Translations under genes and position numbers: made by a program | In this document: positions 18,284-27,626 of the stretch, piece after piece | How the letters are laid out: each line of letters opens with the position of its first letter | Position numbering within the stretch: position 1 is the stretch's first letter | NCBI RefSeq assembly: GCF_003313325.1 | Contig: NZ_QMHQ01000001.1 | Location: forward strand, 930,001 to 994,000 | Source of the DNA: Pedobacter namyangjuensis | GTDB lineage: Bacteria; Bacteroidota; Bacteroidia; Sphingobacteriales; Sphingobacteriaceae | Direction of reading: 5' to 3' | DNA length: 64,000 nucleotides | The notes under the pieces: generated by a model | What the model saw: the letters and a program-made list of their open reading frames with translations, nothing else | Database searches by the model: none | What the model was told of the DNA's origin: nothing

Positions 18284-18433
18284 TGGTGTAATTAATGTTT
18301 CTATGGCTAAGATAGTTTAGAAAAAATTAATCCACGATAGGAAGATTTAATTTAATAGCGTGTTAACTGAAATACAAACCTGAATTTTTGGTCAGAAAAT
18401 TTCTGTATTTATTGAAGCCTAAAAAAGGAAAAT

Positions 18434-18471
18434 AAAAAAATCCCGCTAGGAATTAACCTAACGGGATTTTT
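18434..18471 (-). terminator. Terminator of the small beta-barrel protein gene
   Basis: A 14-bp stem (AAAATCCCGCTAGG / CCTAACGGGATTTT, one mismatch-like G-U) with a 6-nt loop. The A-run at 18434-18440 gives a U-tract on the minus strand. It lies 16 bases after the stop at 18487. Confidence 0.8.
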
Positions 18472-18486
18472 ATATGCTGAATATTC

Positions 18487-18957
18487 TTATTTAAAGATAT
18501 ATCTGAAGCCTAATTGGAATCTAGCAGCGTTAAAGTCGTTGCCACCATCAAAGAAAGTCCAAGCTGGTCTCCAATCTAAAGACAAACCTAGAGGAGCATT
18601 GTTAATTTTATAATCTAAACCTGCATTCGGTCTAACTAAAAAATTTGTGTTGTTATCGCCAATAGCTACACCAGGACCAACACCCAAGTTCCATCTTAGT
18701 CCATTTGCACCTTTAATATCTCCATGGTGTAAATACAATGCTTGGATAAATGTTGCGCCACTAGCAAATAATACATCACCTTCAATTGCACCATTAGCGT
18801 TAAAGAAATGTTTAATGTGTGGACCAACTAATGTAGAACCATCTCCAAAATCGATTGCTAAACCAGCTGCGGTTTTGTAGTCTTGGGCTTTAACATCGGT
18901 AATGCTCGTAGTAAAAAGAGCAGCACCGGCAATAAGAGTAAAAAGTAATTTTTTCAT
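18487..18957 (-). CDS. Small outer-membrane beta-barrel protein
   Basis: The mature protein is about 133 residues. A signal peptide MKKLLFTLIAGAALFTTSITDVKAQ precedes alternating hydrophobic strands rich in G, N and aromatic residues, ending in the outer-membrane signature FQLGFRYIFK with a terminal F-K. It resembles an 8-strand OmpX/OmpW-type barrel, but I cannot name the family. Two ATGs are in frame (18963 and 18957); the second starts a standard signal peptide and is preferred. The gene has its own terminator and stands alone. Function unknown. Confidence 0.75.
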   Translation of the reverse strand: MKKLLFTLIAGAALFTTSITDVKAQDYKTAAGLAIDFGDGSTLVGPHIKHFFNANGAIEGDVLFASGATFIQALYLHHGDIKGANGLRWNLGVGPGVAIGDNNTNFLVRPNAGLDYKINNAPLGLSLDWRPAWTFFDGGNDFNAARFQLGFRYIFK

Positions 18958-19122
18958 AATCATACGTTTAATTTTTCAATAGTATTTTCCACTACATAAC
19001 AACATTTGTGCCGTTGTGTTTGTGTAGGGTAAAAAAATACCGGTATGGTAATACCCTAGGGGGTTGTTAAGGACATGAAATTTTATATAATTACTATGCA
19101 TGCAGAATAAATTTAAAATCCG

Positions 19123-19153
19123 TTGGCATACAAATTATTATTTATTAGATTTG
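19123..19153 (+). promoter_or_regulatory. Promoter of the acyl-CoA synthetase gene
   Basis: TTG (19123-19125) and a full-match -7 element TAGATTTG (19146-19153) are 20 bases apart. The ATG is 64 bases downstream. A palindromic TGCATGCA-containing word lies just upstream near 19097-19105. Confidence 0.6.
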
Positions 19154-19217
19154 ATAAACAACATTTAACGACTCATGTTATTAATGTAATCGATTGACCA
19201 AATTTAAATCTTATCGT

Positions 19218-20990
19218 ATGTCCGTAGCTATAACTAGAGTATTCGATTTACTAAAATATAATTTAGAAACATCTCCCAAAGACGAATTTATTAATGGAAA
19301 AATAAAGGGTAGTTGGATTAATTACAGTACAGTTTCTTTTTGCGAAACAGTAGATAGTTTAAGCAAGGGATTGATTAATGCTGGTGTTGTAAAAGGTGGA
19401 CGTGTTGCTGTAATGTCTCATAATAGACCAGAATGGAATATTGCCGATTTTGCAGCCAATCAAATTGGTGCCTATCAAATTCCATTATACCCAACTTTAG
19501 CAGAGCATGATATTAAGTTTATTTTAAAGGATGCGGAAATCTCTATGGTTTTTGTGGCTGATGAGGCGCTTTATAAACGTATAAAACCATGTGTTGATGA
19601 AGTAAATCCTTCCATTAAGATTTTTTCTTTCGATAAAATAGAAGGTGCAGAACATTTTAATACGCTAGTTGAATTTGGTAAAAATAATACTGCTATAAAT
19701 CTCGATGATTATAGAAAAGATGTTACGCCAGAAGATATTTTAACCATTATTTATACTTCTGGAACTACTGGAACGCCCAAGGGTGTAATGCTTACGCATG
19801 ATAATTTGGTTTCGAACTTTGTTAATTCGGCGGTTGTAATGCCAAAAGGAGTAAATAAAAGTTTAAGCTTTTTGCCTTTATCGCACATTTTCGAACGAAT
19901 GATTATTTACCTGTACTTATTTAATAACACCTCTATCTATTATGCAGAAAGTATGGATACGATTGTTGCGGATATCCAACACGTAAAGCCTAATGCTTTT
20001 TCTACAGTTCCGCGTTTGTTGGAAAAGGTGTACGATAAGATCATGGAAAAAGGTAAGGACTTAACGGGCATAAAAAGAGGAATTTTCTTTTGGTCGTTGG
20101 CGCTGGCAGAGAAATTTACTACCGAAGCCGGCTGGTGGTATAATTTTAAATTAGGGATTGCAAGAAAGCTAGTTTTTAAAAAATGGCAGGAAGCTTTAGG
20201 TGGTGAAATTGTGGTAATCGTTTCTGGTGGCGCCGCTTTAAACCCACGTTTGGCACGTATATTTTGGGCAGCAGGGATGCCAGTTTTTGAAGGTTACGGA
20301 TTAACGGAAACTTCTCCAGTTATAACAGTAAACCATTTTGGTGGAACTAAATTTGGTACAGTTGGCGAAGTGATTAAAGGTGTTGAAATAAAATTGGGCG
20401 AAGACGGGGAGGTGCTTGCTCGTGGCCATAATATTATGAAAGGATATTACAACAAACCCGAACAAACCAACGAGGCTATTGATAAAGATGGATGGTTTCA
20501 TACCGGAGATATTGGCGAAATTATAGATGGCAGATTTTTGAAAATCACCGATAGGAAAAAAGAAATTTTTAAAACTGCTGGCGGAAAATATGTTGCACCG
20601 CAAATGCTGGAAAATAAATATAAAGAATCGCCTTTGATAGAGCAGATTATGGTGTTGGGCGAGAATCAAAAATTCCCTGCAGCGTTAATTGTACCAACGT
20701 TTGCTGCTTTGCAAACTTGGTGTAGTAAAAAAGGAATTGCTTACACCAGCAATGAAGAGATGATTAAACATCCTCAAGTAATTGAAAAATACGAAAGGAT
20801 TATTGCGCAATTAGGAGGCGAGTTTGGTAAGTGGGAGCAAGTAAAACGTTTTGCACTATTGGCAAAAGAATTTAGTATTGACGGAGGGGAACTTACGCCT
20901 AAGCTAAGCTTAAAAAGAAAGGTGATTCTAGAAAAAAATGCAGACGCCATTGAAAAAATTTACAAAGATGCAGAGAACTACAAAGGCTAA
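19218..20990 (+). CDS. Long-chain acyl-CoA synthetase (AMP-forming)
   Basis: The enzyme activates fatty acids with ATP and CoA through an acyl-adenylate. The protein (590 residues from the ATG at 19218) shows the phosphate-binding loop ILTIIYTSGTTGTPKGVMLTH near residue 172, the YGLTETSP motif near 360, the hinge-region WFHTGDIGEI near 430 and the C-terminal ITDRKKEIFKTAGGKYV with the catalytic-lysine region. It matches the FAA/LC-FACS branch used with beta-oxidation. The frame extends upstream to a TTG at 19194, but the ATG fits the family. The gene ends inside the start of ggt. The product should feed the fad operon 8 kb away. Confidence 0.92.
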   Translation: MSVAITRVFDLLKYNLETSPKDEFINGKIKGSWINYSTVSFCETVDSLSKGLINAGVVKGGRVAVMSHNRPEWNIADFAANQIGAYQIPLYPTLAEHDIKFILKDAEISMVFVADEALYKRIKPCVDEVNPSIKIFSFDKIEGAEHFNTLVEFGKNNTAINLDDYRKDVTPEDILTIIYTSGTTGTPKGVMLTHDNLVSNFVNSAVVMPKGVNKSLSFLPLSHIFERMIIYLYLFNNTSIYYAESMDTIVADIQHVKPNAFSTVPRLLEKVYDKIMEKGKDLTGIKRGIFFWSLALAEKFTTEAGWWYNFKLGIARKLVFKKWQEALGGEIVVIVSGGAALNPRLARIFWAAGMPVFEGYGLTETSPVITVNHFGGTKFGTVGEVIKGVEIKLGEDGEVLARGHNIMKGYYNKPEQTNEAIDKDGWFHTGDIGEIIDGRFLKITDRKKEIFKTAGGKYVAPQMLENKYKESPLIEQIMVLGENQKFPAALIVPTFAALQTWCSKKGIAYTSNEEMIKHPQVIEKYERIIAQLGGEFGKWEQVKRFALLAKEFSIDGGELTPKLSLKRKVILEKNADAIEKIYKDAENYKG

Positions 20991-22686
20991 AAACTTAGGT
21001 CTTAAATCGCTAAGCCTATTAGTTATCGTTACCTTATTCTTATGTTGCGCTGGAGGCCATTTAGGTAAAAACAATAGTGGTCAATTTAAAAACGGAATGG
21101 TAGTTTCTGCCAATGAAATTGCATCGCAAGTTGGGGTAGATATTCTAAAAAAAGGTGGTAACGCAGTAGATGCGGCCGTGGCTGTACAGTTTGCTTTAGC
21201 TGTGGTTTATCCAAATGCAGGCAATATTGGCGGAGGTGGCTTTATGGTTTATCGCTCTGCAAAAGGAGAAGTAAATACCTTAGATTTTAGAGAGAAGGCT
21301 CCTGCTAAAGCCAATAGAGATATGTACCTTGATACGCTTGGAAATCCTATCGTAGATAAAAGTCTGTATGGGCAATTAGCGGCGGGCGTACCTGGATCGG
21401 TGGCTGGAATGGTAGAAGCGCATCAAAAATACGGAAAGCTAAAATGGGCCGATTTGGTTGCTCCATCTGTAGCTTTGGCCAATAATGGTTTCAAAATTTC
21501 GGCGAGGCAAGCCTCAGAACTTAATGGACTCAAAAATCGTTTTACAAAATTGAATCCATTAGGCACAGCTTTGGTTAAAGATACCAAATGGGCTGAAGGC
21601 GATTTACTTACCCAAACCGAGCTCGGAAAAACAATGAAGCGGATTGAAGAGCAAGGAAGGGCAGGGTTTTACGAAGGAACGGTTGCGGAGGCTGTTGTTA
21701 CCGAAATGAACAGGGGTGGGGGCATCATCACTAAAGAGGATTTAAAAAACTATCAGGCTATTTGGCGTAAACCTTTGCAAAGCAAATACAGAGGTTTTGA
21801 TGTGGTTACCATGCCTCCGCCTTCTAGCGGTGGTATAGCGCTAATCCAGTTGTTAAAATCAGTTGAACCGTATCCTTTAAAAAAATGGGGCTTTAATACC
21901 GATTCAACTGTACAATTGATGATTGAAGCAGAACGAAGGGTATATGCCGATAGGGCAAAACATTTAGGTGATCCAGATTTTTATAAAGTTCCGGTAGAGG
22001 GATTGATGGCTGATGCTTATGTAAAAAAACGCATGGCTAGTTTTAATTGGGAAAAGGCAAGCACAAGTGCCGAAATTAGTGCGGGAGAAGTAGCTCCTGC
22101 CGAACATGAGGAAACTACACATTTCTCTATTGTAGACAAAGAAGGAAATGCAGTTGCAATAACCACTACTTTAAACGGCTCTTACGGTGCAGGTGTGGTG
22201 GTAAAAGATGCTGGCTTTTTACTTAACAACGAAATGGACGACTTTTCGGTAAAACCTGGATCGCCGAATATGTACGGTTTAGTTGGTGGCGAGGCAAATG
22301 CAATTGCCCCTGGAAAGAGAATGCTAAGTTCGATGACACCGGCTATACTAGCCAAAGATGGCGATTTATATATGATAGTAGGAACACCTGGAGGTTCTAC
22401 CATAATCACTTCCGTTTTTCAAACCATACTTAATGTGGTTGATTTTGATATGTCTATGCAGAATGCCGTTGCAGCTAAAAAATTCCACCATCAATGGTTG
22501 CCAGATGATGTTGCCGTAGAAACTAACGCTTTAGATAGTTTAACTTCAGAAAAGCTAAAAGCGAAAGGTTATAAGTTTGTTTCTCGTGGCGCAATTGGCA
22601 GGGTTGATGCTATTCTTAAAACAAAATGGGGCTATTACCAAGGAGGAGCAGATCCGAGGGGAGATGATAAAGCTGTTGGTTGGTAG
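20938..22686 (+). CDS. ggt: Gamma-glutamyltransferase
   Basis: This exported enzyme cleaves gamma-glutamyl bonds, mainly in glutathione, and matures by self-cleavage. The 582 residues include a hydrophobic signal (LSLLVIVTLFLCCAGG, possibly a lipoprotein site at the first C), then KGGNAVDAAVAVQFALAVVYP and GNIGGGGFMVY typical of the large subunit. The small subunit begins at the catalytic threonine of TTHFSIVDKEGNAVAITTT (T393 from this start). The GSP-like SSMTPAILAKDG and VGTPGGSTIIT segments are present. ATGs at 20938 and 20968 both lie within the end of the acyl-CoA synthetase gene, so the two genes overlap in different frames and are probably translated from one message. Confidence 0.93.
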   Translation: MQTPLKKFTKMQRTTKAKNLGLKSLSLLVIVTLFLCCAGGHLGKNNSGQFKNGMVVSANEIASQVGVDILKKGGNAVDAAVAVQFALAVVYPNAGNIGGGGFMVYRSAKGEVNTLDFREKAPAKANRDMYLDTLGNPIVDKSLYGQLAAGVPGSVAGMVEAHQKYGKLKWADLVAPSVALANNGFKISARQASELNGLKNRFTKLNPLGTALVKDTKWAEGDLLTQTELGKTMKRIEEQGRAGFYEGTVAEAVVTEMNRGGGIITKEDLKNYQAIWRKPLQSKYRGFDVVTMPPPSSGGIALIQLLKSVEPYPLKKWGFNTDSTVQLMIEAERRVYADRAKHLGDPDFYKVPVEGLMADAYVKKRMASFNWEKASTSAEISAGEVAPAEHEETTHFSIVDKEGNAVAITTTLNGSYGAGVVVKDAGFLLNNEMDDFSVKPGSPNMYGLVGGEANAIAPGKRMLSSMTPAILAKDGDLYMIVGTPGGSTIITSVFQTILNVVDFDMSMQNAVAAKKFHHQWLPDDVAVETNALDSLTSEKLKAKGYKFVSRGAIGRVDAILKTKWGYYQGGADPRGDDKAVGW

Positions 22687-22853
22687 CTTACGTACTCATT
22701 TCGAATGTCAGAAATTTAGTAATTGAATGGAAGTTTGAACTATAGCAGCTTTCTTGGTAATCTTTTTCCACAGAAGCGTATTGTCACATTTCTATTCCAT
22801 TTTTCATTTTAAGGTTATTTTAGGCATATTTAGCTGTTAATCAATCCTTCGAA

Positions 22854-24326
22854 ATGAAAAAGATAATTCTAGCCTATTTTTTAGTCCTAGCTACAAGTTC
22901 ATTATTCGCCCAAAAAACCAACGTAAAAATTAAATTTACGGGTGCAACAGAAAACAAAGTTTTTGTTCAGCTTCCGCTAGATGGGACTACGTTTTATCCT
23001 AATAGGCAAGAAAAAATATTCGACGCAGATAGCAATTTATTAATTAGCCTTACTGTAGAAAAAATAGCCAATTTGTACATCAGTAACAGCGGTAAAAGAT
23101 TTAGGTTTTTAATTGAGCCGGGAGATGTATCGATAAAACTAAATGTAGCGAAAAAAGCATCCGATAGAATTGTATTTGACGGTACAAATGCCGTGGGGCA
23201 AGTTGCTTTAAACACTAAACCAAACATATTTTATCAAACCAGAGCTAGTAAATATTTAACTGCAGACAGCACAGTTACCGGTGCCATGAAATTATTGGAA
23301 ACTGATAGAAACAAAGAATTTCAGGTTTTCGACGATCTTTTGACTCAGAAAAAAATAAGCAAAACATTTTACGAAGAGGTAAAGCGAGATATAAAAATGG
23401 ATTATATTGCCACCGCTGCAGCTATGCCAATACAGCTTTTTTTCGATTCGCAAAGACCAAATAGCAAAGTTGTTTTTAAGCAGGAATTTAAAGATCTGTG
23501 GAAGAAAATATATGATGAACATCCGTTTAATGATTTAGCTGATTTAACGACTACAGAATATTACTATCATGCACAATACTATTCAGACTACTATGTAGGA
23601 ATGTACCTTAAACAGGTTAATGGAACTTGGGAAAAACCAGATTTTAATGATCCGAATGCAAGATTAAAGATTTCTTACGAGGGGTTCGGGAAAAATTTTA
23701 CAGGAAAAACCCGCGAGTATCTAATGGCTAGTTTTTTATTTAACGAGATTTTTCAGAGAAAATACCAGCCCATTTTGGTTGAGCTTTTAAACGATTTCGA
23801 AACACAATATCCTAAGAGCAAGTTTAGCCCATTATTACGCCCAGCTGCTGAAGAAATTGTAGCCTATCATGAAACATCAAAAAAGCAATTCGCAAACGAT
23901 CAGAAATTCGTTCCAAATTATCAGCAAATTAATACTTTAGACGATCTGATGAGCCAGTTTAAAGGCAAAACAGTTTTCGTAGATCTTTGGGCTACCTGGT
24001 GTGGTCCGTGCAAAGCCGAATTCGAGTACGGCGAAGAGTTGGACAAGTTTCTAAAAGCTAAAGGCGCAGAAATGCTGTATATCTCCATGGATAAGAATGA
24101 AGCAGATCAGCAGTGGAAGGACATGATCAAATTTTATAAACTTTCCGGTAATCATATTCGCGTTAATCCAACTTTGTTGCAAAATTTAATGGATAAACTT
24201 TGGGATGGAAAAGGATATTCAATTCCTCGTTACTTAATTTTAAAAGATGGGAAATTGGTTAATGATAAGGCATTAAGGCCGAGTGATAAAAAACTACTAT
24301 ACGATCAGATAAGTGCCCACCTTTAG
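22854..24326 (+). CDS. Exported TlpA/ResA-like thioredoxin-domain protein
   Basis: The 490-residue protein has a signal peptide (MKKIILAYFLVLATSSLFAQ), a long N-terminal region of beta-sandwich and helical character (residues 25-350), and a C-terminal thioredoxin fold. The active site is DLWATWCGPCKAEF near residue 380 and the cis-proline region is GYSIPRYLILKDG. Such proteins reduce disulfides in the periplasm of Bacteroidota. The large N-terminal part with a DUF4369-like start (VKIKFTGATENKVFVQLPLDG) is common in this group but of unknown role. The stop is 31 bases before the DUF885 ATG, suggesting a small operon. Confidence 0.85.
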   Translation: MKKIILAYFLVLATSSLFAQKTNVKIKFTGATENKVFVQLPLDGTTFYPNRQEKIFDADSNLLISLTVEKIANLYISNSGKRFRFLIEPGDVSIKLNVAKKASDRIVFDGTNAVGQVALNTKPNIFYQTRASKYLTADSTVTGAMKLLETDRNKEFQVFDDLLTQKKISKTFYEEVKRDIKMDYIATAAAMPIQLFFDSQRPNSKVVFKQEFKDLWKKIYDEHPFNDLADLTTTEYYYHAQYYSDYYVGMYLKQVNGTWEKPDFNDPNARLKISYEGFGKNFTGKTREYLMASFLFNEIFQRKYQPILVELLNDFETQYPKSKFSPLLRPAAEEIVAYHETSKKQFANDQKFVPNYQQINTLDDLMSQFKGKTVFVDLWATWCGPCKAEFEYGEELDKFLKAKGAEMLYISMDKNEADQQWKDMIKFYKLSGNHIRVNPTLLQNLMDKLWDGKGYSIPRYLILKDGKLVNDKALRPSDKKLLYDQISAHL

Positions 24327-24357
24327 TTACAAATTAATTCACCAAAAAATCACCCAT

Positions 24358-26070
24358 ATGCGCAAACTTCTACTCTCTTTCTTTCTATGCTTTGTTATTT
24401 TACAAAATGTAAATGCACAAAGTAACGAGGCCAGTCTGCTAGGCCCGCTTATTACACAATATCAGGCCGATGAAAATATGTTTAATCGCAAATATGCATT
24501 AAAGCGTAGCGACGAATATTTTAAGCGCTTGGAAACCTTTTACGCAGAATGGTTGAAGAAATTAAAATCGTTACCGTTTGATAAATTAACCAAAAACGAA
24601 AGAGTAGATTATCTTTTGCTAAAACGTGACATTAATGCTGATATAAGAGCGCTAAAACAAAGTGAAACTGAATTTGCCAATACAAAGTTTAGCGTTCCTT
24701 TTGATAACGCGTTAATAGATTTTGAACAGAAGCGTAGAGTAGGAAAACAGCAAAATGGAAAGGAAACTGCTCAAAAATTCCAAGAGTTAATAGAGGTTAT
24801 AAATCAAACCGATAAAGCGGTAGAAAATGGCTCGCTTACTGTAAATCCCGTTCAGGCAAATTGGGCCCAGCAAACCGTAAACCAACATTTAACCGTTTTT
24901 ACTGAGGCATATAAATTTTACGATGGTTATGATCCACAGTTTACTAAGGAAACAAAAAAAGTTTATCCTGAGGTTTTAGAAGCGTTAAAAAACTATAGTA
25001 AAACATTAGGTAAAACTGCAAAGCTATCAGTAGCTAAAGACGATGGAAGTGGAATCATTGGGAATCCAATCGGACGAGCATCTTTTTTAGATTTGTTAAA
25101 CGATGAGATGATTGCTTACACACCCGAGCAAATTGAAGCTATAGCAATGAAAGAGTTTGCCTGGTGTGATGCCGAAATGTTGAAGGCATCTCAGCAAATG
25201 GGGTTCGGCAATGATTGGAAAAAAGCATTGGAAAAAGTTAAAACAGCTTATCCAGAATTGGGTAAACAGCCAGAATTGGTTTACGAATTAGCAAACGAAG
25301 CCATAAATTTTGTTGAGGCAAACAAATTAATTGAAGTACCACAACTAGCTAAAGAAGGGTGGAGGATGCGTATGCTTTCGCCACAAGAGCAGCAGTTTGC
25401 CCCTTTCTTTTTAGGTGGCGAATCTGTTTTAATTGCATACCCAACTGAAGATATGAGCGAAGACGCAAAGATGATGACTTTAAGAGGGAACAATAGGCAC
25501 TTTTCTAGAGCGGTGGTTTTCCACGAACTAATACCAGGGCACAACTTGCAATATTTTATGCAAAGCAGATACAAAACTTATCGTAGGGGATTTAGTACCC
25601 CGTTTTGGTCAGAAGGTTGGTCGCTCTATTGGGAAATGTTGCTGTGGGATAAAAATTTCGCAAAAACCCCAGAAGATAAAATCGGGATGCTTTTTTGGCG
25701 CATGCATCGTTGCGCCAGAATTATCTTTTCCATGAATTACCATTTAAATAAATGGACACCTAAACAATGTATAGATTTCTTAGTAGATAGGGTTGGCTTT
25801 GAACGTGCAAATGCCGAAGCAGAAGTGCGTCGCTCGTTTACGGGTGGTTATGGGCCTCTTTATCAAATAGGCTATATGCTTGGAGGCTTGCAGTTTAGAG
25901 CTTTGCATAAGGAGTTGGTACAGTCGGGTAAGCTTACCAATGTTCAGTTTCACGATAGGATATTAAAAGAAAATAATATGCCGGTTGAGATGGTGAGAGC
26001 TTTGCTAACCAATCAAATTTTGCCCGAAAATTTCAGTACAAAATGGAAGTTTGCAGGAGCATTAAATTAA
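24358..26070 (+). CDS. DUF885 family exported protein, putative metallopeptidase
   Basis: From the ATG at 24358 the protein has 570 residues with a signal peptide MRKLLLSFFLCFVILQNVNAQ. It is mostly helical. The key motif is VVFHELIPGHNLQYFM near residue 387 (H-E-x-x-x-G-H), with SEGWSLYWEMLLWD about 35 residues on, an arrangement that resembles a zinc-peptidase site. DUF885 members are annotated as putative carboxypeptidase-like enzymes, but the substrate is not established. The frame extends upstream to a GTG at 24313 overlapping the preceding gene; the signal peptide supports the ATG. Confidence 0.85.
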   Translation: MRKLLLSFFLCFVILQNVNAQSNEASLLGPLITQYQADENMFNRKYALKRSDEYFKRLETFYAEWLKKLKSLPFDKLTKNERVDYLLLKRDINADIRALKQSETEFANTKFSVPFDNALIDFEQKRRVGKQQNGKETAQKFQELIEVINQTDKAVENGSLTVNPVQANWAQQTVNQHLTVFTEAYKFYDGYDPQFTKETKKVYPEVLEALKNYSKTLGKTAKLSVAKDDGSGIIGNPIGRASFLDLLNDEMIAYTPEQIEAIAMKEFAWCDAEMLKASQQMGFGNDWKKALEKVKTAYPELGKQPELVYELANEAINFVEANKLIEVPQLAKEGWRMRMLSPQEQQFAPFFLGGESVLIAYPTEDMSEDAKMMTLRGNNRHFSRAVVFHELIPGHNLQYFMQSRYKTYRRGFSTPFWSEGWSLYWEMLLWDKNFAKTPEDKIGMLFWRMHRCARIIFSMNYHLNKWTPKQCIDFLVDRVGFERANAEAEVRRSFTGGYGPLYQIGYMLGGLQFRALHKELVQSGKLTNVQFHDRILKENNMPVEMVRALLTNQILPENFSTKWKFAGALN

Positions 26071-26175
26071 AATTTGTCTAATTATTTCGCTTAGTTGTAT
26101 AGCAAATAGCACAATGTTTTTTTTTCGAAATGGCTAAAATCATAGTTTAAAGTAGATGGCACAACAACTAAATCA

Positions 26176-26206
26176 TTTGTAATAATATTTGGTACAGCTA
26201 TTGTTT
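26176..26206 (+). promoter_or_regulatory. Possible promoter of the OmpA-family gene
   Basis: TTTG (26176-26179) is followed after exactly 19 bases by TATTGTTT (from 26199), an imperfect -7 element. The ATG is about 40 bases further on. Confidence 0.35.
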
Positions 26207-26245
26207 AATGGCTGGATATAAACAAGTATCCAAAAATTAATTATT

Positions 26246-27571
26246 ATGAAAATAAATCTCTTAAAAACTCTTCCTGTTGCTCTTGCAGGTTTGTTTGTTG
26301 GTTTAAACGCTTCGGCTCAAACGCCAACTACTTCTACTACTAGCCAATTTAGAACTTGGTCTATTGGTGTTAATGCTGGTGTTTTAACACCATTATCTCC
26401 ACTAGGTGGAAAAAATGATTTTAGTAACAACAAATCAGGCTTCGGTTATGGTTTATACGTTAAAAAACAATTAACTCCTTATTTCTCTTTACGTTTAGAC
26501 GGAGTTAGAGGTAAACTAAAAGGCGACAATGCAGAGCCTTATGAAAGTGGATTGGTTAATAATAGTCCAGTTCGTGCTTTCGAAACTCAATTAGAGTATT
26601 CAGGTACTTTAAGTGCAGTTGTAAACATGTTCAATATCGATATGTTTAAAAAAGAAAATGCATTACAACTTTATGCTTCGGCTGGTGCTGGTTTAGCTGG
26701 TTACCAACCAACAATTACTACTGCTGCAGGTACATCTGAGTATGCAGGTGGTAAAACTATTAGCGAATTAATCATTCCAGTTGGTGTTGGAGCTAAATTC
26801 AGAATTTCTGATGCTGTAAACTTTGATTTAGGTTGGACCATGAACTTTGTTGATGGAGATAACTTAGACGGTTACTACAGAGGCGGAAATGATAAATACA
26901 ACTATGCTCACGCTGGTTTAGAATTCGTGTTGGGTAAAGGAAAACAATTAGCTTTCCACAATCCGGTAGCTGCAACTTATGATGAGGCTTTAGCTGCTAA
27001 AAACACAGCAAATGCATTAAAATCTGATTTAGATGCGCAAAAAGCAGAAAATGCTAAATTACGTTCAGAAATGAATGACCTATTAAAAGATAGCGATGGC
27101 GATGGTGTTGCAGATAAATTGGATAAATGTCCAAACACTCCAGCAAACACAGTTGTAGATGGTTCTGGTTGTCCGTTAAAAGTACCTGCACCTCAAGTAA
27201 CTGAGAAAGTTATCGTTACCGAAGTAGATCGTAAAGTTGTTGCAGATGCGGTTAAAAACTTAGAGTTCGACTTAGGTAAAGCAACCATCCGTTCTAAATC
27301 TTACGCTACTTTAAATAGAGTTGCTGCATTACTAATGGAGAAAAACTTTAGCTTAAAATTAGCAGGTCACACAGATAACACTGGTTCTGCAGCATTAAAC
27401 ATGCGTTTATCTAAAGATAGAGCAGAGTCTGTAAAAGCTTATTTAGTATCTCAAGGTGCTAACGCAAGCAGAATCGAAGCTACAGGTTACGGTATGGATC
27501 AACCAATTGCTACTAACAAAACTGCAGCTGGTCGTCAACAAAACAGAAGAGTAGAATTTACTTTATACTAG
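26246..27571 (+). CDS. OmpA-family outer-membrane protein with TSP3 repeat
   Basis: The 441-residue protein links the outer membrane to peptidoglycan. Order: signal peptide (residues 1-24), an eight-strand-type beta-barrel (about 30-235), a short coiled coil (AKNTANALKSDLDAQKAE...), a thrombospondin-type-3 calcium loop (DSDGDGVADKLDKCPNTP, ~283-300), and a C-terminal OmpA domain. The last carries LKLAGHTDNTGSAALNMRLS and RAESVKAYLVSQGA, the peptidoglycan-binding helix and loop. Codon usage here looks strongly biased and uniform, as expected for an abundant protein. A strong terminator follows, so it is monocistronic. Confidence 0.93.
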   Translation: MKINLLKTLPVALAGLFVGLNASAQTPTTSTTSQFRTWSIGVNAGVLTPLSPLGGKNDFSNNKSGFGYGLYVKKQLTPYFSLRLDGVRGKLKGDNAEPYESGLVNNSPVRAFETQLEYSGTLSAVVNMFNIDMFKKENALQLYASAGAGLAGYQPTITTAAGTSEYAGGKTISELIIPVGVGAKFRISDAVNFDLGWTMNFVDGDNLDGYYRGGNDKYNYAHAGLEFVLGKGKQLAFHNPVAATYDEALAAKNTANALKSDLDAQKAENAKLRSEMNDLLKDSDGDGVADKLDKCPNTPANTVVDGSGCPLKVPAPQVTEKVIVTEVDRKVVADAVKNLEFDLGKATIRSKSYATLNRVAALLMEKNFSLKLAGHTDNTGSAALNMRLSKDRAESVKAYLVSQGANASRIEATGYGMDQPIATNKTAAGRQQNRRVEFTLY

Positions 27572-27590
27572 TAACTTCCTCTAGCCTACT

Positions 27591-27626
27591 AAAAGCGTCC
27601 CGACCCAAAGTCGGGGCGCTTTTTTG
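27591..27626 (+). terminator. Strong terminator of the OmpA-family gene
   Basis: A 14-bp stem (AAAAGCGTCCCGAC / GTCGGGGCGCTTTT, one G-U) with a 5-nt loop and a T6 tail, 20 bases after the stop. Confidence 0.9.
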
